Below, piece after piece: positions 26,872 to 36,852 of a DNA stretch of 64,000 nucleotides. A model generated the notes under the pieces. The model did no database searches. It was given only the letters and a program-made list of their open reading frames with translations, and was not told the origin of the DNA. The stretch is from Nonomuraea coxensis DSM 45129. Its GTDB lineage: Bacteria > Actinomycetota > Actinomycetes > Streptosporangiales > Streptosporangiaceae. A program made the translations under genes and the position numbers. The stretch is taken from the NCBI RefSeq assembly GCF_019397265.1, contig NZ_CP068985.1, positions 3,762,501-3,826,500 on the forward strand. Reading direction: 5' to 3'. Positions within the stretch are counted from its first letter, which is position 1. Every line of letters begins with the position of its first letter.

Positions 26872-27747
26872 ATGGACGACGACCTCCACGCCCTCTCCGG
26901 CGCCTACGTCGTGGACGCGCTGCCGTACGCGGACTGGGTGCTGTTCGAGGAGCACCTGCGCGGCTGCGCCAGGTGCGGGACGGAGGTGCGGCGGCTGCGG
27001 GAGACGGCCGCCCTGCTGGCCGAGGCCGTGGCGGTGACCCCGCCGCCCGGCCTGCGCCCCCGCCTGCTCGCCGCCGCCACCGGCCGCCGCCCCACGCCCC
27101 TGGGCGGCGGCCTCGCGTCACTGGCCGCCGCGAGGCCCTGGGCGGGGCGGGCGCAGGGGCGGGCGCAGGGGCGGGGGTGGGTGGCGCGGGTGCTGGCCGG
27201 GGGGGCCGCCGGGTGTGCGGCGGTCGCGGTCGGGCTCGGCGCGGTGGCCGTGGACGCGCGCCGCGACTCCGCCGCCCTGACGGCCGAGAACCGCCGGCTC
27301 GCCGGGGCCAACCAGCGGCTCGCGGACGCGAACCGGGAGGCCGCGGACACCAGTCGGCGGCTCGCGGACGCCAACCGGGAGGCCGCGGACGTCAACCGGC
27401 AGGTGGCCGTGCTGCTGGCCGCGCCCGACGTCCGGACCGTACGCCGGCCCGTCGCCTCCGGCGGGACCGCCACGCTGGTGGTGTCCCGGTCGGCGGCCCG
27501 CCTGCTGTTCACCTCGTCCGGGCTGCCGGCGCTGCCGGAGTCCCGGGCGTACGAGCTGTGGCTGATGGGCCCGGACGGCCCGCGCCCCGCCGGGCTGCTG
27601 GGCCGCGCCGGGGACGGCGTCACCGCGCCCGTCGTGGTGACGCCCCTGCGCGGCGACGAGCGGGTGGCCCTCACGCTCGAGCCGGCGCGCGGCTCGCCCC
27701 GCCCGACCACCGACCCGATCCTCCTCGCCGACCTCCCCGCAGCCTGA
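26872..27747 (+). CDS. Anti-sigma factor (RskA-like, zinc-binding anti-sigma domain)
   Basis: 291 aa from ATG 26872 with a GGAAGGGGG ribosome site. The N-terminal anti-sigma domain has the ZAS pattern HLRGCARC (His-x3-Cys-x2-Cys). One membrane helix lies near residues 105-125 (VLAGGAAGCAAVAVGLGAVAV). A coiled-coil stretch follows, with a 14-residue unit RLADANREAAD(T/V) repeated twice. The C-terminal extracytoplasmic domain is RskA-like (AYELWLMGPDGPRPAGLLG). Proteins like this hold an ECF sigma factor until cleaved by membrane proteolysis. No sigma gene is adjacent, so its partner must be elsewhere. Confidence 0.88.
   Translation: MDDDLHALSGAYVVDALPYADWVLFEEHLRGCARCGTEVRRLRETAALLAEAVAVTPPPGLRPRLLAAATGRRPTPLGGGLASLAAARPWAGRAQGRAQGRGWVARVLAGGAAGCAAVAVGLGAVAVDARRDSAALTAENRRLAGANQRLADANREAADTSRRLADANREAADVNRQVAVLLAAPDVRTVRRPVASGGTATLVVSRSAARLLFTSSGLPALPESRAYELWLMGPDGPRPAGLLGRAGDGVTAPVVVTPLRGDERVALTLEPARGSPRPTTDPILLADLPAA
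27316..27390 (+). repeat. 42-bp in-frame duplication inside the anti-sigma gene
   Basis: CGGCTCGCGGACGC(G/C)AACCGGGAGGCCGCGGAC occurs at 27316 and again at 27358, a 42-bp period (14 residues). It extends the coiled coil between membrane helix and sensor domain by a whole number of helical turns. Confidence 0.75.
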
Positions 27748-27855
27748 GAGCCGCCTTGGGGTGCCCCGCCCACCGACCTGGCGAAGGAGGAGCCCGGCCA
27801 CAGCTCGTGGACCCGGTAGTGGTGGCGAACCAGTTCGGGTCACTCGGAGCGCCGG

Positions 27856-28350
27856 TTGAAGAAGGCGCAGCGGGCCTTGTCGCGCAAGGCGAAGGGGTCG
27901 AGCAATCGCGAGAAGGCCGTCGTCAGGGTCGCCCGCGCGCACGCGAGGGTGGCCGATGCGCGCCGGGACTTCGCGCACAAGCTGTCCACTCAGATCATCC
28001 GTGAGAACCAAACGGTGGTCGTGGAGGACCTGTGCGTGAAGGGCCTGGCCCGTACGAAGCTGGCCAAGTCCGTTTACGACGCGGGGTGGTCGCAGTTCGT
28101 CGGGATGCTCGCCTACAAGGCCGCCCGCCACGGCCGCCTCTTCGTGCGGATCGACCGCTGGTTCCCGTCATCGAAGATGTGCTCGGCCTGCGGGACGGTC
28201 ACCGAGTCCATGCCGCTCGACGTCCGGATGTGGACCTGCCGGTGTGGCGCGGTCCACGACCGGGACGTCAATGCGGCGATCAATATTCTGGCCGCCGGAC
28301 GGGCGGAGAGGCCAAACGCCTGCGGAGGGACCGTAAGACCCGCCGCCTAG
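27856..28350 (+). pseudogene. Truncated IS200/IS605-family tnpB (C-terminal remnant)
   Basis: 164 codons match only the end of TnpB: QIIRENQTVVVEDL contains the RuvC-II Glu, SSKMCSACGTV...WTCRCG is the zinc finger, and HDRDVNAAINIL is the RuvC-III Asp. The first two thirds, with the helix-turn-helix region and the RuvC-I Asp, are gone. An in-frame TAG at 27817-27819 closes the frame upstream, and the frame begins at a TTG rather than at a real start. The encoded protein cannot be a working guide-directed nuclease. It is the trace of a mobile element; the right end survives downstream. Confidence 0.9.
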
Positions 28351-28414
28351 CGGAGGGCAGGACCCGGTGAAACAGGAAGCCACAGAGGTGCCGCACACGC
28401 GGTACGGGCTGATT

Positions 28415-28444
28415 CTCCGGCCTTCAGGCCGGGGAGCGCGTCAA
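28415..28444 (+). mobile_element. Right end of the decayed IS200/IS605 element
   Basis: The hairpin CTCCGGCC-TTCA-GGCCGGGG (28415-28434) followed shortly by GTCAA ending at 28444 is the typical subterminal right-end hairpin and cleavage end of this IS group. It lies 65 bases after the tnpB stop. The left end is not recognisable, in agreement with loss of the 5' part. Confidence 0.75.
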
Positions 28445-28587
28445 TACTACGACCAGGTTGGCTGGCGCACTGTCAGCCGCGAACCTGGCCGGTCCACCTG
28501 CTCGGCACCGGCGTCCAGGGCGCGGTGACCGTCGTCGGCGCGAAGGAGCTGGTGATCGTCGGAGCCGGGGCGGGGCAGTGCGCGAAG

Positions 28588-29595
28588 CTAGCCCACGGCG
28601 TCCAGGGAGGCGCGTACGAGGCGGTCCAGCACCCCGGCGAGTGAGGAGTAGGCCGCGTCGCGGAGCCCGGCGTACTCCTCCTCGGGGTACTGCCGGGGTC
28701 CGTTCTCCACCAGCAGGATCAGCGACAGGTAGGCGCGGTAGAGGTCGAGCCGGGTCAGCGCGGCGGGCGTGAGCTCCAGCGGCGTCACCTCGCGGTAGCC
28801 CGCCAGCAGCGGATCGTCCTCCCGCAGCTCGCCGAAGATCGTCGGCGTGACGAACTCGGCGACCGGATCGCCCCAGAACGCCCGTTCGTGGTCGATGAGG
28901 GCCTGGATGCGCGGCGTGCCGCGCAGATCCAGGAAGACGTTGCCCACCCACACGTCGAAGTGCACCAGGCGGGGGGTCGTCACCTCGTCGAGCACGGGCG
29001 CGGCGGCCTCGAACACCGCCAGGATCTCCCCGGCCGGGCGCGGCAGCGGCGTCGGGTAGCGCTCGGTGTCGCCCAGCAGCGCCCGCACCATCGCGAGGAA
29101 CGCCTCCCGCCAGGTCGCGCCGGTGATGCCGGCGTGCGGATAGCCGAACACCTCGCCGGTCACCCCGTTGAGCCTGGCGAGGTGGCGGCCCAGCTCGCGG
29201 CGCAGCTCGTCGCCGTGGCCCGGCGGGAGCGCGTCCTTGCAGGCGTTCCACGAGACCCCGTCGAGCGCGGCCAGCATGAGGTAGTCGCCGCCCAGCACCG
29301 GATCGTCGAACCCGGCGTGCAGCAGCCCGGCCACCGGCACGCCCGCCGCGGCGGCCAGCCCGATGGCGGCGGCCTCCATGCGCAGCAGGTCGCGCTCGTA
29401 GCTGAGCTGCTCCAGCTCGGGCGGCGGCGCCAGCTTCAGCACCACCTCGCGGCCGTCGTCGAGGGACAGCCGCCACACGGCGTTGGCGAACCCGTCGGTC
29501 AGCTCGGCGGACGCCGTGACCCCCGCGCCCAGGGCCCGCCGGGCCAGCGCGTCGAGCTCTGCCGCCGATAAGCGGCGTTTGGTCCTGCTGTCCAC
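28588..29595 (-). CDS. Phosphotransferase (aminoglycoside phosphotransferase/choline kinase fold)
   Basis: 335 aa. Kinase-like residues are visible: Lys in REVVLKLAPP, catalytic HFDVWVGNVFL (H-x-D-x4-N), and the metal-binding acidic segment IDHERAFWGDP. A small-molecule hydroxyl is the likely acceptor; relatives act on aminoglycosides, macrolides, homoserine or sugars, and resistance should not be assumed. The ATG at 29595 is 11 bases after the cebR stop on the same strand, so it may be read from the cellobiose locus. Confidence 0.85.
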   Translation of the reverse strand: MDSRTKRRLSAAELDALARRALGAGVTASAELTDGFANAVWRLSLDDGREVVLKLAPPPELEQLSYERDLLRMEAAAIGLAAAAGVPVAGLLHAGFDDPVLGGDYLMLAALDGVSWNACKDALPPGHGDELRRELGRHLARLNGVTGEVFGYPHAGITGATWREAFLAMVRALLGDTERYPTPLPRPAGEILAVFEAAAPVLDEVTTPRLVHFDVWVGNVFLDLRGTPRIQALIDHERAFWGDPVAEFVTPTIFGELREDDPLLAGYREVTPLELTPAALTRLDLYRAYLSLILLVENGPRQYPEEEYAGLRDAAYSSLAGVLDRLVRASLDAVG

Positions 29596-29606
29596 GAGGG
29601 CTCCTC

Positions 29607-30585
29607 TCAGGCCGACTCCCGCCGGACGAGGTGGGTGTCGAGGATGACGACGGGCTGCCGCAGCTCCTCGCCGTTGATGCGGGCCACCAGGAGCTGCGCC
29701 ATCTGCCGGCCCATGGCCTCCGTCGGCTGGTGGACGGTGGTCAGCGGCGGATCGGCGTGCAGCGCGGCCTTGGAGTCGTCGAAGCCGATCACCGCGACGT
29801 CGCGGGGGATGGCGCGCCCCTCGGCCTTGAGCACCCGCATCGCGCCGAGCGCCATCGGGTCGGAGGCGGCGAAGACCGCGTCGAGCTCGGGGTGGCGCTC
29901 CAGCAGCTCGCTCATCGCCGCCGCGCCGCTCTGCTCGGAGAAGTCGCCGAAGGCCACCAGCTCCGGCAGGCCGGAGGGCAGCAGCGCGTCGCGGTAGCCG
30001 GCCAGACGGTCGACGCCCACGCCCATGTCCTGGGGGCCGGCGATGGCCGCGATCGCGCCGCGGCCGAGGCTCAGCAGGTGTTTGACCGCCTGCCGGGCCC
30101 CGGCCCTGTTGTCCATGTCGACGTAGCTGTAGGGGTCGAGGCCGACGGGGCGGCCGCCGAGAACGGTCGGCACGCCCATCGCCTCCAGCCGCCCCGGCAG
30201 CGGGTCGGCGCCGTGCAGCGACAGGAGCAGCACGCCGTCGACGTGCTGCCCCGTCAGGTAGTGCTCAAGCCGCGCGTGCTCCTCCGGGGTGCGCGCCATT
30301 GCCAGGATGAGCTGCAGCCCGGTCTCCGCCAGCGCCGACCCGATGCCGCGGATGGTGCCGGCGAAGTAGGGCTCGTCGAAGACCCGGAGCTGCGACTCCG
30401 ACACCACCAGCGCCACCGTGTCCGTGCGGCGCGTCACCAGGGCGCGCGCCGCACGGTTGGGCACGTAGCCCAGCTCGCGGATGGCCAGCTCCACGGCCTC
30501 GCGGGCCTTGGCGCTGACGTTGGGCGAGCCGTTGATGACTCTCGACACCGTGCCCCGGCCCACACCCGCGCGGGCGGCGACGGCC

Positions 30586-30605
<20 letters not shown>
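29607..30605 (-). CDS. cebR: LacI-family repressor, probable CebR
   Basis: 332 aa. N-terminal LacI helix-turn-helix LEAVAARAGVGRGTVSRVING and hinge YVPNRAARALVTRRT; the remainder is a periplasmic-binding-like sugar domain. In streptomycetes CebR binds TGGGAGCGCTCCCA and is released by cellobiose or cellotriose. Two perfect copies of that box lie before cebE here, and the gene order cebEFG-bglC matches, which is why I use the name. It starts inside the last 20 bases of bglC. Confidence 0.92.
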
Positions 30606-31991
<1,386 letters not shown>

Positions 31992-31995
<4 letters not shown>

Positions 31996-32822
31996 GCCTT
32001 GACCGCACCTTCCATGAGTCCGCCCACGATCTGACGGCCGAATGCGATGAATACAGCGACTAGCGGGATGATGGACAACGCCGTGCCCGCGAAGATCAAC
32101 GTGTAGTTCGTGGAGAACCTCGCGTTGAGCGAGGTGATCGCGATCTGCACGGTCGGGTTGTCCGGGGTGAGCACGATCAGCGGCCACATGAAGTCGTTCC
32201 ACATGAGCATGAACGTGTTGATGCCGAGCACCGCCATGCCTGGCCGCACGGCCGGCAGCACGACGTTCCACCAGATGCGCAGCGTCGCCGCGCCGTCCAC
32301 GCGGGCCGCCTCGACCAGCTCCATCGGCACGGCCTGGCGGGTGTACTGCGTCATCAGGAACACGCCGAACCCGTTCAGCAGGTACGGCAGGATGACCGCC
32401 TTGAGGGTGCCCGTCCACTCCAGGCTCACCATGAGCCGGTAGAGCGGGACGACGCCCATCTGCTGCAGCGGCACCGCCATCGTGAGCAGCACCAGCACCA
32501 GCAGCGCGTTGCGGCCCTTGAACTGCAGGTTCGCGAACGAGAAGCCGGCCAGCGTGGAGATGATGACGACCGACACCGTGACCGTGGCGGCGACGATGAA
32601 CGAGTTCGTCAGGCCCAGCAGGAACTTCGCGTCCTCGTTGTTGAGCACCGCGATGATGTTCTCGCCGAGGTTGCCGCCCGGCAGGAACGGCGGCGGCACG
32701 GACACCGCGTCGGAGTTCGTGCGCGAGGCGATGACCACCATCCAGTACAGCGGGAACGCCGACAGGAACACGGCCAGCCCCAGCATGACCCGCGTGAAGA
32801 CGGTCGGAGACCAGTTGGTCAT
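31992..32822 (-). CDS. cebG: Cello-oligosaccharide ABC transporter permease CebG
   Basis: 276 aa, MalG-type inner permease with six membrane helices. The EAA loop is ELVEAARVDGAATLRIWWNVVLP (about residues 165-187), which contacts the ATPase. No ATPase gene is in the locus; the family normally shares the general ATPase MsiK encoded elsewhere. Overlaps cebF and bglC by 4 bases each. Confidence 0.93.
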
Positions 32823-33775
32823 TTCGTGCCTCCGATCCTGCGCACGAACAGGAAGTTGATCGCGGCACCGATGAGGATGAGCAGGAACAGCAGCCAGGCG
32901 GCCGCGGCGGCGTAGCCGTAGTCGAACTCGCGGAAGCCCTCCTTGACGATGAACATGGCCACCGTCTGGAACTGGCCCTGCGAGCCGCCGTCCACGTTGC
33001 CGTTGTAGAAGGTGGTCGGCTCGGAGAACAGCGTCAGGCCGCCGATCGTGGAGTTCAGCACCACGAAGATCAGAGTCGGGCGCAGCATCGGCAGCGTGAT
33101 CTGCCAGAACTGGCGACGGCGGGAGGCGCCGTCGATCGCGGCGGCCTCGTACAGGTCGCGCGGGATCGTCTGCATGCCGGCCAGGAAGATGATCGCGTTG
33201 TAGCCGGTCCAGCGCCAGTCGACCATGGTCGCGATGGCGATCCAGGACGGGATGCGCTCGGCCCGCCAGTTGAAGGGATCCACGCCGAACCAGCCGAGGA
33301 TCCAGTTGACCAGGCCCCAGTCGCGGGCGAAGAGCTGGGTGAACACGACCGCGACCGCCACCACCGAGGTGACCAGCGGCAGCAGCACGCTCATCCGGAT
33401 CGCCAGGCGGAAGCGGAAGCGCTTGTTGAGCGCGTTGGCCAGGAACAGCGCGAGCAGCATCTGCGGCACGGTGGCGAGGAGGAACATGCCGACCGTGTTG
33501 ATCACGGCGCGCCAGAAGTCGTCGTCACCGAGGAGCGCGGTGTAGTTGCCCAGGCCGATCCACTCGGTGGTGCCGGCCAGGTCGTAGTCGTAGAGCGAGT
33601 AGTAGAGCGTGAAGGCCAACGGGAAGAGCCCGAAGGCGGCGAACAGGATGAAGTACGGAGACACCAGGGCATACGGCATCCCCTTGACGTCGAAGCGCGA
33701 CGCCCAGCGGCGGCCGGGCGGGCGGACACGGCGGTGGTTGTTCCGTGTCGCCCGCGGGAGGGTGTCGAGGCTCAT
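32819..33775 (-). CDS. cebF: Cello-oligosaccharide ABC transporter permease CebF
   Basis: 318 aa, MalF-type permease: an N-terminal cytoplasmic part followed by six membrane helices, with EAA loop DLYEAAAIDGASRRRQFWQITLPML (about residues 195-219). Starts 57 bases after the cebE stop, with a hairpin in the gap, and overlaps cebG by 4 bases. Confidence 0.93.
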   Translation of the reverse strand: MSLDTLPRATRNNHRRVRPPGRRWASRFDVKGMPYALVSPYFILFAAFGLFPLAFTLYYSLYDYDLAGTTEWIGLGNYTALLGDDDFWRAVINTVGMFLLATVPQMLLALFLANALNKRFRFRLAIRMSVLLPLVTSVVAVAVVFTQLFARDWGLVNWILGWFGVDPFNWRAERIPSWIAIATMVDWRWTGYNAIIFLAGMQTIPRDLYEAAAIDGASRRRQFWQITLPMLRPTLIFVVLNSTIGGLTLFSEPTTFYNGNVDGGSQGQFQTVAMFIVKEGFREFDYGYAAAAAWLLFLLILIGAAINFLFVRRIGGTK

Positions 33776-33798
33776 AGCAGACCTTTCGGCGGCAGAGT

Positions 33799-33825
33799 GC
33801 CCGGCCCGCTCGTGGCGGGCCGGGC
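33799..33825 (-). promoter_or_regulatory. Intercistronic hairpin between cebE and cebF
   Basis: Perfect 11-bp stem GCCCGGCCCGC / GCGGGCCGGGC with loop TCGTG, eight bases after the cebE stop. Its position after the binding-protein gene suggests partial termination or mRNA stabilisation, so that the binding protein is made in excess over the permeases. Confidence 0.65.
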
Positions 33826-33832
33826 GGAAGGA

Positions 33833-35173
33833 TCAGCCCGCGGCCTTGACCGCGTCGTCGACCAGCTGCTGCCAGGCCTTGTCGTAGGGGACCGAACCGT
33901 CGTCCATGCCCTGGATGACGGACTCGATGGCGTTCTTCACCTGCGCGTGCTTCACGCCGAGGAAGACCGGCTGGAGGGAGGAGGCGGACTTGGCGAAGAT
34001 CTCACCGATGGGGGCGTCGTTGAAGAACTCGTTCTTCGCGCCCTGGACGGCCGGGTCCTGCTGGGCCTTGGTGTTGCTCGGCATGTTGCCGAAGTCGGTG
34101 AAGATGCTGGCCTCGGTCTGCGCCTGGGTCAGGTAGTCGGCCACCATGGCCGCTTCCTTCGGGTGCTTGGACTGCTTGGGCACGGCGAGCCAGGAGCCGC
34201 CCCAGTTGCCGCCGCCGCCGGGCACCGCGGCCACGTCCCACTTGCCCTTGCCGCCGTCGCCGGCGTTGCCGCTGACCACGCCGAGCATCCAGGACGGGCA
34301 GCCGACCGTGGCGAAGGCGCCCTTCTGGGTGCCCGCCGCCCACTCGTCGGTGAAGTTGCGCAGCTTGGCGGTCAGGCCCTGCTGGCTCATCGTCGAGGCG
34401 AAGTCGAAGGCGCTCTTGACCGCCGGGTTCTTGTCGACGATCAGGTTGTTCTGCTGGTCGAAGTAGGTGACGTTGCCGTTCTTCGCGGCCTCCTGGTAGA
34501 GGTACACCTGGTAGAGCGTGTTGGTGCCGTCAGCCCACTTGGTGTCCTTGACCTTGCCCTGGAACTGCTGGCCGACCTTCATGAACTCGTCCCACGTCGG
34601 CCACAGGGCGCTCACCTTGTCGCGCTCGCTCGGCAGCCCGGCCTTCTTGAACAGGTCCGCGCGGTAGCAGATGCTCATGCCGCCGATGTCGGTGCCGAGG
34701 CCGAACAGCTTGCCGTCGGCGCTGACGCCGTTCTCCCACTTCCAGGCGGGGAAGTCGGCCTTGCGGGACTCCAGGCCGAACTCCTTCAGGTCGGCCCACC
34801 ACTCGGGGTGCGCCTTGGCCAGGCCCATGCCGCCCTCGTCGATGCCGACCACGTCGCCCGCGCCCGTGCCGGACGTGAGCCACTGGATCATCTGCGGCCA
34901 GTACTGCTGCTCGAACTGGTCCGTCAGGTGCTCTTCCTTGATCTGGATGTCCTTGTGCTCGGCGTTCCACTTCGTGATGGCGTTCTTGTAGCCGAAGTTG
35001 GTGCCGCCGCCGAAGGTCTGGACCCGGATCGTGACCGGCTCGGCCGCTCCGGACGAGGCGGGAGCGCTGGACTGCGAAGCTCCGCCGCCGGAGCCGCAGG
35101 ACGCGACCGTCAGCGCGGCCGCGGCCAGCACCGAGGCCGCGGCCAGACCGCCGCGACGCTTGCTGATCATCAT
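33833..35173 (-). CDS. cebE: Cello-oligosaccharide-binding lipoprotein CebE
   Basis: 446-aa extracellular solute-binding protein (family 1). Signal peptide MMISKRRGGLAAASVLAAAALTVASC ends in lipobox VASC (Cys about 26), then a Gly/Ser linker. The mature domain has SBP features such as PVTIRVQTFGGG near the start. Ribosome site AAGGGG precedes the ATG. First gene of the ceb operon; a CebR box lies 71 bases upstream over the promoter. Confidence 0.93.
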   Translation of the reverse strand: MMISKRRGGLAAASVLAAAALTVASCGSGGGASQSSAPASSGAAEPVTIRVQTFGGGTNFGYKNAITKWNAEHKDIQIKEEHLTDQFEQQYWPQMIQWLTSGTGAGDVVGIDEGGMGLAKAHPEWWADLKEFGLESRKADFPAWKWENGVSADGKLFGLGTDIGGMSICYRADLFKKAGLPSERDKVSALWPTWDEFMKVGQQFQGKVKDTKWADGTNTLYQVYLYQEAAKNGNVTYFDQQNNLIVDKNPAVKSAFDFASTMSQQGLTAKLRNFTDEWAAGTQKGAFATVGCPSWMLGVVSGNAGDGGKGKWDVAAVPGGGGNWGGSWLAVPKQSKHPKEAAMVADYLTQAQTEASIFTDFGNMPSNTKAQQDPAVQGAKNEFFNDAPIGEIFAKSASSLQPVFLGVKHAQVKNAIESVIQGMDDGSVPYDKAWQQLVDDAVKAAG

Positions 35174-35243
35174 GGTGGACCCCTTCTCGGGTGAATGTTG
35201 GGGGAGTGCACCGCGGCACGCGCTCTGCCGCGGTGGGAGTCTT

Positions 35244-35289
35244 TGGGAGCGCTCCCACAAAGGGTGCACTTGCCCGCTGTTCACGTCAA
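35244..35289 (-). promoter_or_regulatory. cebE promoter with overlapping CebR operator
   Basis: On the minus strand TTGACG (35284-35289), a 17-base spacer and CACCCT (35261-35266, a weak -10) form a likely promoter. The perfect palindrome TGGGAGCGCTCCCA (35244-35257) lies just past it, over the expected start point, so bound CebR would block transcription. Confidence 0.8.
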
Positions 35290-35373
35290 TCCACCGAAAC
35301 GTAACCGTTACCGATGGGGTGATTTGTGACCGTGAAAGAGGATTTAAGGGCAGGAAGCGCGCAAAGGGAGGAT

Positions 35374-35387
35374 TGGGAGCGCTCCCA
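35374..35387 (-). promoter_or_regulatory. Second, distal CebR operator
   Basis: TGGGAGCGCTCCCA again, perfect, 130 bp upstream of the first box. The spacing is roughly 12 helical turns, which would allow looping between two repressor dimers. Confidence 0.8.
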
Positions 35388-35629
35388 TCACAACAGACAC
35401 GTTTTGTGTCGGATGAAGGGCATGTCGCCCGCCCGGTCGTGGGCGCGGGGTCTCCAACTGGGTCGCAAAGAAGATCCAAGTGAGCTGCAGCCACGCGGTG
35501 ATGGACTCGGTTAACCCGTTCCCCGAAGGAGGTGATCCATACCGTCACGCCCGGATGAGCGGGTGCGGTGACGCCGCTCGGGGTCCAGAGAGCGGGCCGT
35601 GACCGCGGCCGCATGAAACCGCTCACACG

Positions 35630-35669
35630 GGAACGCCCGGCCGGCCCGATCGCCGGAGCCGGGCGTTCC
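35630..35669 (-). terminator. Hairpin terminator after the DUF2157-like gene
   Basis: Perfect 11-bp arms GGAACGCCCGG (35630-35640) and CCGGGCGTTCC (35659-35669), 17 bases beyond the stop codon of the minus-strand gene ending at 35686. Confidence 0.7.
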
Positions 35670-35685
35670 GCGCGGGGCCGGAAGG

Positions 35686-36744
35686 CTACGCGGAGTGGTC
35701 CTGGCGGGAGGCGCGGTGCAGCCGCAGACCGAGGACCGACGACGCCACCAGCACCAGACCCGCGATCATCAGCGCGAGCGAACCGCCGACCGCGCCGTCC
35801 GTCCAGTCCCACACCGCCTCGGGCACGGCCAGGGTGAACCCCGCGATGCCGGCCACGAGCAGCACCCAGGCCCGCTCCCACCGGTAGAGCACGAGGCAGG
35901 CCACCGCCACGGCGAACGTGGCCACGTACGACCAGGCCAGATCGCCGCCGGTCCCGAGGCCGTGCTGCGCGCCGATCAGGGCCACGGCCGCGCCGAGCCC
36001 CAGCCCGAGCCGCCGCTGCCCGATCACGCCGGCCCGCACCAGCGCCGTCCACGCGACGCCCGTGCCCACCAGCGTCAGGCCCACGGCCACGGGGTTCCAG
36101 CCGGACAGCTCGCCGGCGACGGCTTCCGCGGTCAGCGCCGCGAACCCCGCGACGGCCACCGCGCAGGGGCCGCCCGGCAGCGCCACGTACCCGGCGACGG
36201 CCAGGACCAGCCCGGTCACGGCGGCGGCCACGAGCTGGCTGCCGGTGAGGGCGGCGGAGAGCTCGGAGGCGGCCAGCGCCCCGGTCACGGACGCCAGGGC
36301 CAGCGCCACGCCCCCGCTGCGCCGCCGCACCGCGCCGGCCCGCTCGGCCCCGGCCGTCCACGCCCGCCACCACTCCCCGGGGCCCGCGCGGACGCGGGGA
36401 GCGGACCCGCCCGGCCCCCCGCCCGGGGACGGACGGAGGCGGGACGCACGGAGGCGGGGGGCGAGGTCGGCGAGGAGCAGGCCGGCCGCGAGGAGGGCGG
36501 CGGTGGCGGACACGAGGATCAGAACGCGGGCCGCCGTGGACAGGACCGGCCACGACGTCCCCGCCAGCGACACCGCGCCGGCCAGCAGCAGCGCGCCGCC
36601 GACGTACCCGGCCACCTCGGCCCACCGCGCCCGCGCGGGCCGCTCCGCCTCGTCGAGCGCCTCGTGCACGGCCAGCGCCTGCGCGGCCGTGAGCACGCCC
36701 TCGCGTACGAGCCGCCGCAGCACCTCGTCCCGGCTCTGAGTCAC
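35686..36744 (-). CDS. Multi-pass membrane protein (DUF2157-like)
   Basis: 352 aa from GTG 36744, which has AAGGAGG eight bases before it; the frame continues open upstream without protein-like character. The N terminus (SRDEVLRRLVREGVLTAAQALAVHEAL) is a short cytoplasmic helical domain as in DUF2157 proteins, followed by about ten membrane helices. A loop around residues 100-130 is Gly/Pro/Arg-rich. Function unknown. Separate from the ceb operon. Confidence 0.7.
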   Translation of the reverse strand: MTQSRDEVLRRLVREGVLTAAQALAVHEALDEAERPARARWAEVAGYVGGALLLAGAVSLAGTSWPVLSTAARVLILVSATAALLAAGLLLADLAPRLRASRLRPSPGGGPGGSAPRVRAGPGEWWRAWTAGAERAGAVRRRSGGVALALASVTGALAASELSAALTGSQLVAAAVTGLVLAVAGYVALPGGPCAVAVAGFAALTAEAVAGELSGWNPVAVGLTLVGTGVAWTALVRAGVIGQRRLGLGLGAAVALIGAQHGLGTGGDLAWSYVATFAVAVACLVLYRWERAWVLLVAGIAGFTLAVPEAVWDWTDGAVGGSLALMIAGLVLVASSVLGLRLHRASRQDHSA

Positions 36745-36852
36745 CTCCCGGCCCTCCTTCCCCCGTCCCATCGCCGGACAGGGCCCTGCCGAAACCCGCC
36801 CGCCCCGGCGAGGGGCGGGCATCGCCGCCGGGGCCGCGGGTAGGGGCTCCGC

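Larger units (their letters stand above)
35174..35685. other. Intergenic regulatory region upstream of cebE
   Basis: 512 bases without a gene. It holds two CebR boxes (35244-35257 and 35374-35387), a probable cebE promoter, a 14-base sequence identical to the complement of the 16S rRNA 3' end (35526-35539), and the terminator of the next gene (35630-35669). The rest shows nothing recognisable. Confidence 0.7.

Noticed and set aside
27316..27390. CRISPR-like array
   Set aside because: It is a coding duplication with only two copies, no unique spacers, and it stays in frame in the anti-sigma gene.
27856..28350. A functional RNA-guided TnpB nuclease
   Set aside because: The N-terminal region and the RuvC-I Asp are missing and an in-frame stop lies upstream.
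35526..35539. Fragment of a 16S rRNA gene
   Set aside because: Only the 14 bases complementary to the rRNA tail match; the flanks do not resemble rRNA.
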